This document shows, in pieces, positions 36,801-42,999 of a stretch of DNA of 64,000 bases. Made by a program: the position numbers and the translations under genes. This DNA comes from Pardosa pseudoannulata (Eukaryota > Arthropoda > Arachnida > Araneae > Lycosidae). The stretch's first letter is position 1. Each line of letters starts with the position of its first letter. Location: contig CM063498.1 of the NCBI GenBank assembly GCA_032207245.1, positions 51,765,339 through 51,829,338 on the forward strand. The letters run 5' to 3'. The notes beneath the pieces are model-generated. The model saw nothing but the letters and a program-made list of their open reading frames with translations, did not search any database and was not told the DNA's origin.

Positions 36801-37222
36801 TCAACATACACATGTTAATAAAAAGTACTATTAAATCTTTGATTAATTGTGTGTATCAGTAATTGTGTAATCAGTATGCATGTAACATATTTTTTTTTTT
36901 TTACATAATTATATAAAAAATAATAGGTATCAGTAACAGGACTCAAACATAAATAATAAAATACAGGTAATTAAAGTATCATAGTAAATGAGTAAAATAT
37001 AATCATTAAAATACATAACTGTACGATTATAAATTTTGATCTGTTAATCTATAATTCAATTTCTGTAAACTGCTAAATGTATAAAAAGGTTATAAAAAAA
37101 TTGAATACTTTTACAACACTTTAATATTTGAAAACAAGACACTAAACAATTGTAAAGTGAATCCAAATTATACACACTTGTTTTAAATTTACGAGCGATT
37201 TGATCTTTTTTGTGAATTCCAT
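6803..37222 (-). CDS. VPS50: VPS50 / syndetin (CCDC132), EARP tethering complex subunit, 26 coding exons
   Basis: Joining 26 exons gives 2865 nt, 954 residues plus stop; human VPS50 is about 964. Conserved blocks occur in family order: [11 protein letters not shown] (start), [154 protein letters not shown] and a C-terminal KLKR. By family knowledge, the N-terminal third is the Vps54_N-like coiled-coil/CATCHR region and the C-terminal third is the syndetin C-terminal domain. An acidic, poorly conserved linker (residues about 520-585) separates them. VPS50 replaces VPS54 in the VPS51-VPS52-VPS53 core to make EARP, a peripheral tether for endosomal recycling and dense-core vesicle cargo sorting. 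The start is chosen because KIKSL aligns with the family N-terminus and the exon joins in phase. Introns range from 83 bp (intron 3) to 4.6 kb (intron 2). Untranslated exons are not resolved. Confidence 0.95.
7872..8061 (-). CDS. VPS50: VPS50 coding exon 25 (residues 854-917)
   Basis: 190 nt encoding [37 protein letters not shown] and [19 protein letters not shown]. Acceptor caacag|, donor AGG|gtgaga, phase 0. Confidence 0.96.
8768..8889 (-). CDS. VPS50: VPS50 coding exon 24 (residues 814-853)
   Basis: 122 nt encoding [19 protein letters not shown] then [18 protein letters not shown]. The RL.EVSK..PIP and LWEHCI.LAN motifs are conserved. Acceptor tttag|, donor AAGG|gtaaag, phase 2. Confidence 0.95.
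9478..9636 (-). CDS. VPS50: VPS50 coding exon 23 (residues 761-813)
   Basis: 159 nt encoding [39 protein letters not shown] and [14 protein letters not shown]. Acceptor ccag|, donor AGG|gtatgt, phase 0. Confidence 0.96.
9925..9964. repeat. (AC)n and (TG)n inverted pair
   Basis: An AC dinucleotide run (9925-9938) is followed after a TATATATA-centred spacer by a TG run (9951-9964), so the two can pair as a hairpin. It lies in VPS50 intron 22. Confidence 0.7.
10501..10597 (-). CDS. VPS50: VPS50 coding exon 22 (residues 728-760)
   Basis: 97 nt encoding [20 protein letters not shown] then [12 protein letters not shown]. Acceptor ttttag|, donor CAG|gtaaat. Confidence 0.96.
11110..11192 (-). mobile_element. 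tRNA-derived SINE family 1, degraded fragment
   Basis: The stretch CAAACATCCATACC followed by GGGTTTGAACCCC matches the middle and box B part of the SINE family seen complete at 22062 and 40365. It lies in VPS50 intron 21, sense to VPS50. Confidence 0.6.
11239..11972. mobile_element. 734-bp unclassified insertion flanked by 10-bp direct repeats
   Basis: ACATTACAAC occurs exactly at 11229-11238 and 11973-11982, bounding a compositionally distinct block. The ends are GC-rich (GGAGCACCGGGCCCGG on the left; TCCGAGGCCGTCGTC and CTCCGGATCTTCG on the right). The middle carries many short direct repeats of the type GATTAAATG/AGTAAATAAG. Ends are not inverted repeats. Read on the minus strand it finishes in GGAGAAAAAC, so a nonautonomous retroposon sense to VPS50 is the most likely reading. 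No coding frame. Confidence 0.55.
12139..12236 (-). CDS. VPS50: VPS50 coding exon 21 (residues 696-727)
   Basis: 98 nt encoding [19 protein letters not shown] then [32 protein letters not shown] is a continuous family block across exons 21 and 22. Acceptor ttacag|, donor TTT|gtaagt, phase 2. Confidence 0.95.
13056..13288. repeat. ~132-bp tandem duplication in VPS50 intron 20
   Basis: The block TATATGTATTCT..CTTTCT.ATACATTAAATATC, then TAATGTTAT and ACATATA..TAATTCTC, occurs at about 13056-13153 and again at about 13188-13286 with modest divergence. Confidence 0.6.
13399..13545 (-). mobile_element. tRNA-derived SINE family 1, diverged copy
   Basis: TTTGGTTTGGAGTGCTACG starts the reverse-complemented tail, followed by GAGGGCTAGTAAGATCGGGA and the box B complement GATTTGAACC. 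The head is damaged. VPS50 intron 20, sense to VPS50. Confidence 0.75.
14308..14421 (-). CDS. VPS50: VPS50 coding exon 20 (residues 658-695)
   Basis: 114 nt encoding [20 protein letters not shown] and [11 protein letters not shown]; SxKLRTTLxRI is conserved. Acceptor atttag|, donor AAA|gtatgc, phase 0. Confidence 0.93.
14624..14650 (-). CDS. VPS50: VPS50 coding exon 19, 27-nt microexon (residues 649-657)
   Basis: Nine codons, VYIFFAKEM, between cag| and ATG|gtaaga. It aligns with the family stretch of the form A-I-Y-T-F-F that follows DYYLY. Phase 0 at both ends, so skipping it would keep frame. Confidence 0.88.
14908..14999 (-). CDS. VPS50: VPS50 coding exon 18 (residues 618-648)
   Basis: 92 nt encoding [20 protein letters not shown] then [10 protein letters not shown], nearly identical to vertebrate VPS50. 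Acceptor ttttag|, donor TCA|gtaagt. Confidence 0.97.
15853..15947 (-). CDS. VPS50: VPS50 coding exon 17 (residues 586-617)
   Basis: 95 nt encoding [16 protein letters not shown], then [24 protein letters not shown] is a family signature opening the C-terminal domain. Acceptor tttcag|, donor TTTG|gtgaga, phase 1. Confidence 0.93.
16046..16158 (-). CDS. VPS50: VPS50 coding exon 16 (residues 549-585), acidic linker
   Basis: 113 nt encoding [30 protein letters not shown] and TEDIPKK; YDSDSD..PEELK matches the family. Acceptor tttttcag|. The only frame-keeping 3' end I find is AAAAT|gcatgt, a weaker GC donor. The nearby GT at CAT|gtttca would put a stop in exon 17. The low boundary is therefore less certain than the rest. 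Confidence 0.75.
17452..17507. repeat. (TA)n microsatellite
   Basis: Nearly pure TA repeat in VPS50 intron 15. Confidence 0.95.
17581..17766 (-). CDS. VPS50: VPS50 coding exon 15 (residues 487-548), GC donor
   Basis: 186 nt, beginning [13 protein letters not shown] and ending [22 protein letters not shown]. This is the low-complexity linker, and the NPFE..DEETED motif is shared with vertebrate VPS50. The donor is GGAG|gcaagt, a textbook GC-AG site; no GT alternative keeps frame with exon 16. Confidence 0.88.
17978..18068 (-). CDS. VPS50: VPS50 coding exon 14 (residues 456-486)
   Basis: 91 nt encoding [20 protein letters not shown] then [10 protein letters not shown], matching the family ELRMFLENETWELCPV region. 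Acceptor tttttag|, donor CAG|gtagtt. Confidence 0.93.
19495..19593 (-). CDS. VPS50: VPS50 coding exon 13 (residues 423-455)
   Basis: 99 nt encoding [19 protein letters not shown] then [14 protein letters not shown]. Acceptor aaaatag|, donor CATAG|gtaaag, phase 2. Confidence 0.95.
20047..20112 (-). mobile_element. tRNA-derived SINE family 1, 3'-end fragment
   Basis: GTTTGAAGTGCTACTGTCTA and GAGGGCTAATGAGACCG match the tail half of the family; the tRNA-like head is missing. VPS50 intron 12, sense to VPS50. Confidence 0.7.
20212..20395 (-). CDS. VPS50: VPS50 coding exon 12 (residues 362-422)
   Basis: 184 nt. After a serine-rich start ([11 protein letters not shown]) it encodes [38 protein letters not shown] and HILALIQ. 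Acceptor ttacag|, donor AAAG|gtaaaa, phase 2. Confidence 0.96.
21443..21575 (-). CDS. VPS50: VPS50 coding exon 11 (residues 318-361)
   Basis: 133 nt encoding [20 protein letters not shown], then [11 protein letters not shown] and an acidic lysine-rich end. The LEDLCKALW block matches the family. Acceptor tttag|, donor G|gtaaaa, phase 1. Confidence 0.93.
22062..22239 (-). mobile_element. tRNA-derived SINE family 1, full-length, perfect 15-bp target duplication
   Basis: CACAAAAATAGTAGA flanks it exactly at 22047-22061 and 22240-22254. On the minus strand the order is tRNA-like head with box A-like TGGCCGAATGG and box B GTTTGAATTCC, a conserved body (GCCGTTCGGAATCGGCTTTA, GGTCCCGGTCTCATTAGC), then a CCAA-repeat tail. 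It lies in VPS50 intron 10, sense to VPS50, beginning about 40 nt past the exon 10 donor. The perfect duplication implies a young insertion. Confidence 0.92.
22279..22419 (-). CDS. VPS50: VPS50 coding exon 10 (residues 271-317)
   Basis: 141 nt encoding [30 protein letters not shown] and [11 protein letters not shown]. Acceptor tttcag|, donor AAG|gtaagc. A SINE starts about 40 nt beyond the donor in intron 10. Confidence 0.96.
23166..24074 (+). mobile_element. pogo/Tigger-type (Tc1-mariner superfamily) DNA transposon, internally deleted
   Basis: Ends are inverted repeats starting CAGTGAAACYTYTC (left CAGTGAAACTTTTCCAAGC; right, reverse-complemented, CAGTGAAACCTCTCTGAG), continuing into a GCGGCCAC / GAAGCCAC block. 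A TA precedes the left end, consistent with TA target use. Inside, on the plus strand, is the start of a transposase (separate entry). About 0.9 kb is far below an intact element of 2-3 kb, so this is a deletion derivative. VPS50 intron 9. Confidence 0.85.
23681..23851 (+). pseudogene. Truncated pogo/Tigger transposase, CENP-B-like N-terminal HTH
   Basis: A 56-codon open stretch ends at TAG 23849-23851. It encodes [18 protein letters not shown] then [19 protein letters not shown] and KEYEDY. The pattern [18 protein letters not shown] is the CENP-B N-terminal / Psq-type helix-turn-helix of Tigger and jerky-like transposases. An in-frame stop sits just upstream (23678-23680), and the DDE catalytic domain is absent, so it is a dead fragment. 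Confidence 0.85.
24107..24420 (+). mobile_element. tRNA-derived SINE family 2, long copy
   Basis: Shares ordered blocks with 41527-41755 and 51551-51720: a head with CCTCAGTCAG..., box B-like AGGTTCGGAGC, GGTCACAAAGTCCTCCAAG, TGGGTCTTCTGCTTC, ACCCAGCAGGGGTAATGTTA and GTGGTGCTAAATG. VPS50 intron 9, antisense to VPS50, just right of the pogo element. Confidence 0.7.
24592..24733 (-). CDS. VPS50: VPS50 coding exon 9 (residues 223-270)
   Basis: 142 nt, encoding [20 protein letters not shown], then LSKVCLNFD and YGLLGKTQ. Acceptor cactaaat side reads tttag|T; donor CAG|gtaggt. A near-exact family match. Confidence 0.97.
25267..25349 (-). CDS. VPS50: VPS50 coding exon 8 (residues 196-222)
   Basis: 83 nt encoding [19 protein letters not shown] then TFKHFSCI, among the most conserved blocks of the family. 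The acceptor is ttaag|; donor AG|gtaaat, phase 2. Confidence 0.95.
25939..25984. repeat. (TA)n microsatellite
   Basis: TA tract in VPS50 intron 7. Confidence 0.9.
26541..26700. other. GC-rich island next to poly(A) and (TA)n in VPS50 intron 7
   Basis: About 160 bp much richer in G+C than its surroundings, preceded by a ~35-nt A run (26434-26466) and a (TA)n tract (26511-26539). It contains CGCCATTGGCGCTGCCGTCGG and CGCTCGCGCCATG. Probably a retroposon fragment; no family recognised. Confidence 0.35.
27121..27208. mobile_element. 88-bp TTAA-flanked MITE
   Basis: Starts TTAACACTAAACTACCG and ends CAGTAGTTTTAGTGTTAA, inverted repeats of about 16 bp including TTAA at both edges. Subterminal GGGGTCAAATGACC is a short palindrome. 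TTAA target use points to the piggyBac type. VPS50 intron 7. Confidence 0.7.
27777..27811. repeat. (TA)n microsatellite
   Basis: TA tract following TGTGTGTATA in VPS50 intron 7. Confidence 0.9.
28293..28328 (-). CDS. VPS50: VPS50 coding exon 7, 36-nt microexon (residues 184-195)
   Basis: Twelve codons, [12 protein letters not shown], matching family sequence of the form TDVRLxExLEEEDYPGA that continues into exon 8. Acceptor tttag|, donor GAA|gtaagt, phase 0 at both ends. Too short for ordinary gene finders. Confidence 0.92.
28832..28949 (-). CDS. VPS50: VPS50 coding exon 6 (residues 144-183)
   Basis: 118 nt; the first base completes the split serine codon AG|T. Encodes [19 protein letters not shown] and the [11 protein letters not shown] block. 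Donor TTG|gtaagt. Confidence 0.95.
29411..29480 (-). mobile_element. tRNA-like sequence, probably a SINE head or tRNA pseudogene
   Basis: On the minus strand, a box A-like segment (CTATATAGTGGTTATCA) and box B GGGGTTCAATTC stand at tRNA-like spacing. The D-arm resembles the TAGTGGTTAT type. I could not close a clean acceptor stem, so a working tRNA is unlikely. VPS50 intron 5. Confidence 0.4.
30263..30316. repeat. Hairpin, perfect 19-bp arms
   Basis: TTTTGTCAAATTATAATAT (30263-30281) and its exact complement (30298-30316) surround a 16-nt loop, in VPS50 intron 5, about 200 bp before exon 5 in plus coordinates. Confidence 0.8.
30514..30638 (-). CDS. VPS50: VPS50 coding exon 5 (residues 103-143)
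   Basis: 125 nt encoding [13 protein letters not shown] through the [11 protein letters not shown] block, a strongly conserved coiled-coil part of the N-terminal domain. Acceptor ctgcag|, donor AG|gtttgt; ends in phase 2. Confidence 0.95.
30977..31153 (-). mobile_element. tRNA-derived SINE family 1, full-length with target duplication
   Basis: AAGGGAATTTGGG (30964-30976) and AAGGAAATTTGGG (31154-31166) flank it. Reverse-complemented it has a head with TGGCCGATTGG, box B GGTTCTAATCC, the conserved body, and a CCAAA-repeat tail. VPS50 intron 4, sense to VPS50. Confidence 0.9.
31787..31858 (-). CDS. VPS50: VPS50 coding exon 4 (residues 79-102)
   Basis: 72 nt encoding [20 protein letters not shown] then QLHV, bounded by ctag| and GTG|gtattg. 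It is separated from exon 3 by only 83 bp, the shortest intron of the gene. Confidence 0.9.
31942..32055 (-). CDS. VPS50: VPS50 coding exon 3 (residues 41-78)
   Basis: 114 nt, acceptor ttatag| and donor CAG|gtataa. Carries [19 protein letters not shown], which matches the conserved opening of the Vps54_N-like domain. Phase 0 at both ends. Confidence 0.93.
32932..32976. repeat. Short tandem duplication
   Basis: TGGGTATTTTGTGTAGGTAGG occurs twice with a few bases between, in VPS50 intron 2. Confidence 0.7.
33200..35111. mobile_element. hAT-type MITE copy 1, split by a nested Helitron
   Basis: Begins CAGGGTTGGTCC and ends TTGCCAACCCTG, flanked by TTTAAAAT (33192-33199) and TTCAAAAT (35112-35119), an 8-bp duplication with one mismatch. 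Both subterminal regions are packed with GGCAAAAA-type motifs (or complement), the likely transposase-binding sites. A Helitron occupies 33622-34682. It shares ends and subterminal motifs with the copy at 35547. VPS50 intron 2. Confidence 0.85.
33622..34682 (+). mobile_element. Nonautonomous Helitron copy 1 (nested)
   Basis: Starts TCTATATATATATAAATG after an A and ends CACACTTGCTAA before a T. It aligns along its length with 53719-54737, sharing AATTTGTGTCTGTCTGT, GACTCAAAAACCAT, GCCGTGAAAATTTGGGAAA and CGAAATCCATTCCTTCCC. A TC start, CTAR end and A/T insertion site without duplication define Helitrons. The final base is mutated from the CTAG seen in copy 2. No Rep/helicase frame. Confidence 0.85.
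35547..36319. mobile_element. hAT-type MITE copy 2, perfect 8-bp target duplication
   Basis: TAGGGTGGG...CCAACCCTA is flanked by ATTTATAA at 35539-35546 and again at 36320-36327. The subterminal GGCAAAAA/TTTTTGCC motifs match copy 1. 773 bp, no transposase frame. VPS50 intron 2. Confidence 0.9.
36679..36753 (-). CDS. VPS50: VPS50 coding exon 2 (residues 16-40)
   Basis: 75 nt between tatag| and AAG|gtatat. Encodes [19 protein letters not shown] and VVREK, a variable acidic N-terminal stretch before the conserved PQVEQEI block. Phase 0 at both ends. Confidence 0.85.
37178..37222 (-). CDS. VPS50: VPS50 coding exon 1 (residues 1-15)
   Basis: ATG at 37222-37220, encoding [15 protein letters not shown], then donor CAA|gtgtgt. 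The KKIKSL block matches the conserved N-terminus of VPS50. Ends in phase 0. Confidence 0.8.
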
Positions 37223-37496
37223 CACAATAATACTCTACAAAATCATATGGTTGTCACTTCAGTCTAATTCAAACCTTCAATTCATGTTAGATTTCTGTGA
37301 AAAATAAATATGCTTTTATTATAGTTTACAAGTCTGAATTTCAGAAAATATGCTCTTATAGCTAAACAGAAAGGCATTTAAATGGAAATCATTGTTGCCT
37401 CCCCGCAAAATTGTTAGTAAACTTCTGCTCTTTCTGAATGTTGTTGCCAAATTGTTAAACTAAAATATATGTTTTCGAACTCTTTTTCGATAAAGG

Positions 37497-37540
37497 GATT
37501 CAGTCGGGGCCATCGTGATCACGATGGCTCCGATTCAGTC
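37497..37540. repeat. 20-bp perfect palindrome flanked by 9-bp direct repeats
   Basis: GATTCAGTC (37497-37505) and GATTCAGTC (37532-37540) bracket a 26-bp core. Within it 37509-37528 is a perfect palindrome centred on GTGATCAC. It lies about 275 bp upstream of the VPS50 start codon. Confidence 0.85.
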
Positions 37541-38127
37541 CTTTAGTAAGACCATAAGTAAGCAGTTTTTCGTTGTTGCATCGTTTTCAATGACATAATA
37601 AAACTTCAACATTATAGTTACTAACTAATTATCTCTATTTCAGTTAAGTAGCAAGTTTTAAAAAAAGAAAGTTTAGTTAATTATTTCGATAACCATGAAT
37701 ATTTGTAATTATCATGATTTATTACAAAGAAAAAGATTTACGCTGTGGAAAACACTGCCTTGCAGCTTGTGATCTATAAAAAAGACTTTCACTTGGACTA
37801 CAGACACATAGGCTACACTAGATTTATATAAGTAAAAATAGGAAAAGTTGTCAAGATTATAAGGGTTTTAATTATAATTCTTGTATGTAGAAAATGGCCA
37901 GGTGGTTGCACTACACTGATCCGCAACTCGAGTAATGCTTTACAGAAAAATTTCTTTGAAGTAAACTAATGTAGAGAGGCAAATAAGAGTTGCTTACAGG
38001 TTTTTTCATGATAAATTTCCATGTCATGATGCAGCAAACGGGTGTTTGCGTCAAAACCTGCCCTCTAAAATTCAGATTCCTTATACGAAACTCAGATAAA
38101 AATATCAGAGTCGACAGCTCTCTCTGT

Positions 38128-38164
38128 GAGAGCATAAGAGCTCTGAAAGAGCTCTTGTGCTCTC
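38128..38164. repeat. Hairpin, 16-bp near-perfect arms, 5-nt loop
   Basis: GAGAGCATAAGAGCTC pairs with GAGCTCTTGTGCTCTC apart from one position, around loop TGAAA. Confidence 0.75.
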
Positions 38165-39249
38165 ATCTCAATTTCAATCATGAATAAAACCATAGTCTAG
38201 TAGTTCTCGAATTTCTTTGATTATCAAAGCCCTAAACAATATAAATTTTTCCAAGACTTCCTAGTTAAAATCTTAAAAAAGTACTTTTTCAAACTAATCA
38301 ATAAATTTTTTGTTACATAGAAATAAATAAAATGTATTTTATGGACATATTAGGAAAAATTCCCTCACATGTCTAAAAGAAATTAATAAATATGGTAATC
38401 AGGGAGATAGAGAATGTTGATCACTACATATTTTCTCAATTCATGGAATAAACTGAATACATCTACCCTTATTTCCTTTTCCCCATTGACTTTCAAGCTA
38501 CTGCAGAAAACTAAGACTCCTATAAAGGGAGAAATAATTAACTGAATTAAATATTCTGAGCTTTAAAAGGGAATATTAATATTTTCTTGGCAGTTAATTC
38601 AACTTAGCTTAATTTTGTTTGAATGAATTGTTACAAAGCAAGACAACCAGATTCTCTTCTTCTTCAGTAGTATATCTAGATTAAGTAGTGGCTTTAATGA
38701 ATTTCAAATATAAACAAATGTATCGATATTATAAGTATTTTTTTAAACCAGAAGATATATGTTCTTCACAAATAGATGGCATACCGGGAGTTTCGTTGGA
38801 AATCAATATTTTCAAGAAAGTGATATATTCCTTTCTTCTTATTTCAATCAATTACTTCTCCTATCTTTAGTTATTTTAAAATAAAATATATATTATACAA
38901 TAAAATTATGAAAGTTTTGAAATGCCTCGCGACGTTCGTATGTGAAAGCCATGTTGCATATATTCGCAACATGGAGCTAAGAATCCATGTCGCGAATTTC
39001 TGCCTTTGTCCGAGAGAGATAATGAGGTGTGAGCATACCAGAAAATTTACGTTTTATTTTTCACTCTAACTGTATAAAGGTGAGCATTTCGTATTTCCAC
39101 ACAGTATGCTTGAATATATGTATTATGTGAAATAAAGAGTAAATATTCTTCTCAACAGAAGAAAGGGAAATAATATTTAATGGGTTTAAAAGTATTTAAA
39201 AGTATTTTCACAGCAGTGTGTGACAGGAAAATGAGAATGTAGACTTTAA

Positions 39250-40194
39250 GGTATCCGTCTATGTTCCGAGAACTTTTTTCTTTAAACATAGTAACTAGGT
39301 CATGTTTTTACATTTTTAGATTTATTTTTTATATTATCATAGAGATTTTTCCCTTAAAATAATTTATTCCTGGAGAAATTTTTATAAAATTTCTAATAAA
39401 TAAAGAAAAAAAATTTAGTAAAAAAATCGGGGGTTTTCAAAAATTCTTATTTTTTAATAAATTAAATTATTTTAATATTTTTTGACCCAACCCTTTTCTT
39501 ATACACTGGACTAGTGAATCACCGAAAATCTTTGCTTAACTTACATTTGGTAAAACATTTTGGTCCTTCAAAATCATACACATAGAATTTTTGACGAATT
39601 TTCATTACCTTTATATCTAACTATGAGTGTAACATCATTAAAAATTATCCAAATTTAAAGCTTTTAGGTCATTTACTAGCAATTACTATCAAAAGCATTC
39701 ATAATAATTTTCAACCAAATATTTTAAGAACTTTTTGAGAAATCACATTTCAAGTTTCAACATTTTATTAAAAATACCGTTCTGAGAAAAACGCATTTGA
39801 AGTTTATGAAAGCAACTTTAACTATTAAAAGATTAAAATACATGTTTAAAATTCGCCACACTTTCTTGCTTCAAAGCTTTCTAATTGACAAGTTGCTAAT
39901 TATTAAAAATACTAGAAAAATGTTTAAACTAATCTTCATGAAAATTTAAAAAGTTTTGTCCAAAAAATTCTTTTTAAAAGGCTTTAAATTCGCAACTTCC
40001 AGTTCCGAAGTCTCTACTTCCGTTTTGTTTTGACAGTTGTCACTGCTGTTTAAACAGCTGTAACTTTTTTTAAAATGCCGTAGAGACAAAAAAAAAACAG
40101 ATTTAGAAGCCTTAAAGTTGAAATTTACAATAGAGAAATAAAAAAAATTATGATTTTTGGTAAAAAAATTACGTTTTCAACGTAGACGGATACC
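39250..40194 (+). mobile_element. TTAA-flanked inverted-repeat transposon, copy 1 (945 bp)
   Basis: Begins GGTATCCGTCTATGTTCCG and ends AACGTAGACGGATACC, with TTAA at 39246-39249 and 40195-40198. The TTAA duplication suggests the piggyBac type. It is homologous to 51786-52516 in opposite orientation. No transposase frame is seen. Confidence 0.85.
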
Positions 40195-40364
40195 TTAAAA
40201 GGATTGGCATTGGCTGATAGCTTACACTCTAAATTAATTAAAATTTTTTGGTGCATAACTAGATTTAAAAGACCTACCACTGATCTATATTGAAGAACTA
40301 TTTGCAATACTTTCTAATGCGTCGAGGCATGTATTTGGAAAACCACTGGCTCTACTTCACATCA

Positions 40365-40541
40365 GCCGAACGATGGCCGATTGGTTAGGGTGCTGGCTTT
40401 CGGAACCGGAGTTCGTGGGTTCGAATCAGACTGTGGCATGGATGTTCGTAGCCGTTCGGAATCGGCTTTAAGCTGTAGGTCCCGGTCTCATTAGCCCTCG
40501 TGTTGCAAAAAGTAGACCGTAGCACTCCAAACCAAACCAAA
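40365..40541 (+). mobile_element. tRNA-derived SINE family 1, reference full-length copy
   Basis: CTACTTCACATCA (40352-40364) and CTACTTCATATCA (40542-40554) are target duplications. Box A TGGCCGATTGG is at 40374-40384 and box B GGTTCGAATC at 40418-40427. The body includes GCCGTTCGGAATCGGC and GGTCCCGGTCTCATTAGCCC, and it ends in CCAAACCAAACCAAA. Spacing of the two boxes is that of a pol III internal promoter. Confidence 0.93.
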
Positions 40542-41157
40542 CTACTTCATATCAAGAACTATTTTTTCATTCAGTAGTTTAAATTACATCAACTATTTTA
40601 TACTTGATAAGTTGGTATTCTACACCTATGTAAAAATAACCATTTTAATCAAATGATTAGAGAGAAAAAATAGAAGTTGATTACCTTCAGGACCTTCAGG
40701 AAGGTAGGGCAACTGGATTGCCTGTGCCTAGGCGTCTAATCCAGAGATTTCTTACAGTAAGCAGAGAAATTGACAACGAGCAGAGCATAAAAAACAACTA
40801 AAGGATGAAAGATGGGGATAGAATGGTGGATTCGTGAGTTCGTAACACAATAACTAAAGAGTAGAGAATTTAGGGGAAGAAAACTCAAATATATTTTTTG
40901 ACCAGGGACATCAGAACAGTAATGAAAAGTAAAAATTTGACGTAAAGTAAAAAATTTTTAAAAATTAATTAAAATACGAAAATAAAAGTTTAAAAATCAG
41001 AAAATGATTTGAATAGCTTCGAAATATATTAACATAATTAAATAAAGCTTAAATAACAAATTAAATTATAAGTAGAATTTATGTTATCCCGGCGGGACAG
41101 AACCACCGACCTGGCGATTACAAGTAAGTTCAAGGCAGGAGCTTTGCTGATGACGTG

Positions 41158-41426
41158 TTGAATACATTCTTTTTTCAAACCTTAATCTACAGCTGTTTTA
41201 AAAAGTTGTTTGATCTTGCCGATCACACATTGATTACATTCTATTTTGAAACCTTAATCTACAGCTGTTTTAAAAAGTTGTTTGATCTTGCCGATCACAT
41301 ATTGATTACATTCTTTTTTGAAACCTTAATCTACAACTGTTTTAAAAAGTTGTTTGATCTTGCCGATCACATATTGATTACATTCTATTTTGAAACCTTA
41401 ATCTACAACTGTTTTAAAAAGTTGTT
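41158..41426. repeat. 72-bp minisatellite, about 3.75 copies
   Basis: TTGATTACATTCT..TTTGAAACC with AAAAAGTTGTTTGATCTTGCC repeats at 41158, 41230, 41302 and 41374 with few differences. Because 72 is a multiple of 3, a frame stays open across it by chance. Confidence 0.95.
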
Positions 41427-41526
41427 GGTATTAATGAACCGTGGTAACTCAGCCAGCAATTAAAGCTTCCAACCAACTAAACCCTAATACACTTCTTATT
41501 TTTATTTATTTTTTTAGATTCTATTG

Positions 41527-41755
41527 GAGCCGCGGTACTCAGTCGGCGATTACAGCTATCTTGTTGCCGGAGAGTTGTAAGTTCGAGGCTCGAGTGACCA
41601 AAGAACCATCATGCTCATTAATGGCGGCTGTAGCATGCAAAATAGGTTCGTGGTCATAATGTCCTACAAGTTCCCAAACGATACTTATGGAGGTGGCAAT
41701 CCAAGCCTGGGGGTCTTTCGCTTGGTTCCCGCTTCTGTATTCTAACAACATCCAA
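41527..41755 (+). mobile_element. tRNA-derived SINE family 2
   Basis: Head GCCGCGGTACTCAGTCGGCG with box A-like TACTCAGTCGG and box B AAGTTCGAGGC. Then GGTTCGTGGTCATAATGTCC, TGGGGGTCTTTCGCTTGGT. Shares ordered blocks with 24107 and 51551. A head fragment (CCGTGGTAACTCAGCC) also occurs at about 41437. Confidence 0.7.
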
Positions 41756-42511
41756 TTCCTCTATAATAGAGAGTATTCGAAAATTAAGATAATTTATTTG
41801 TTTGCAATGCAATATCGAGTCTCTGAATATATTGAATCAAAATGAGACTATCTCAAGTAGAAAAAAAAAATGATATCGCTCTAATTTTTTTTCTTTTAAA
41901 TATCAAGCATAAACATTTCCACAAAAGAGAACTCTAATTTTGTGTTAACCATAATTGTGTGATTAATTTTAAAGCATTGAACAGAAAAAAAACTATTTGG
42001 AATTTTTTTTTATATACAACTTAAATTGTATTATTTATGCCATTTAAGGCATAAATAAAATGTCGAGGGGCTTTAGTCCTCTTCCTTTCTCCGGGGACTT
42101 CTGGCTTTTACTGTATTGTATTTTAACGCTGTAGTGAAAGTACATTTTCAAATGTAGAATTTTTTTAAGCTGCATCCTTAATCAAAATTTAATTTTTAAT
42201 TTAACATTTCAGTTTTGTATACTTTTACATAGTTATTTTTAATTTTACTACTTTTGCTTCATATATATTGTCCCGAAAATTGAAATAATGACATAATTAG
42301 GTTAAACGAACAATTGGAATTATTAGATCCGAAGCAACTAGCTTGAGAACAGCACAGAGAACTAGCCCCAACTGGTGGGACACAGCTTCTATATACAGAC
42401 AGAACATTCTAGAAACAACTACCTCGAATACTTAAGAAAGTTCTATAATCCTCTACATTTGTTACAAATAATAAATAACATTGATTTAAATTAAAATTCC
42501 AGTCTATGGAT

Positions 42512-42590
42512 ACAGTCGACTGACTGGAATTCGAACCAAAAACGGACGGTACGGTAGTCCGATGCTCAACCAACCGAATTACGGAACGAA
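42512..42590 (-). mobile_element. tRNA-like sequence (SINE head or pseudo-tRNA)
   Basis: The minus strand reads TTCGGTTGGTTGAGCATCGG (box A region) and GGTTCGAATTCC (box B) at tRNA-like spacing, with CGGAC/GTCCG able to form an anticodon stem. The T stem and acceptor stem do not close, so a functional tRNA is not claimed. Confidence 0.5.
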
Positions 42591-42602
42591 ATTCGTCCTT
42601 AT

Positions 42603-42892
<290 letters not shown>

Positions 42893-42999
42893 AAAATTAT
42901 TTAACTCTAATATTTATTTTAAAAACCTTCTCTCTCCCATTCTAATTCATTTAAATCTTTTTCCCAGCCTCTAAATAGTTTAATCAACGGAGTATTTTC

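Larger units (their letters stand above)
37223..39245. other. VPS50 upstream region (promoter and 5' UTR must start here), otherwise noncoding
   Basis: No coding frame is supported. It contains a palindrome with flanking direct repeats (37497-37540), and hairpins at 38128-38164 and 38949-38974. I could not assign a TATA box or transcription start; any 5' untranslated exon is unresolved. Confidence 0.4.

Noticed and set aside
41155..41463. 102-codon frame with a 24-residue repeat
   Set aside because: The 72-bp minisatellite has a period divisible by three, so a frame stays open by chance; no start context, splice sites or known fold.
42512..42590. Functional tRNA gene
   Set aside because: Boxes A and B are good but T and acceptor stems do not pair; better read as a SINE head or pseudo-tRNA. 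The same applies to 29411-29480.
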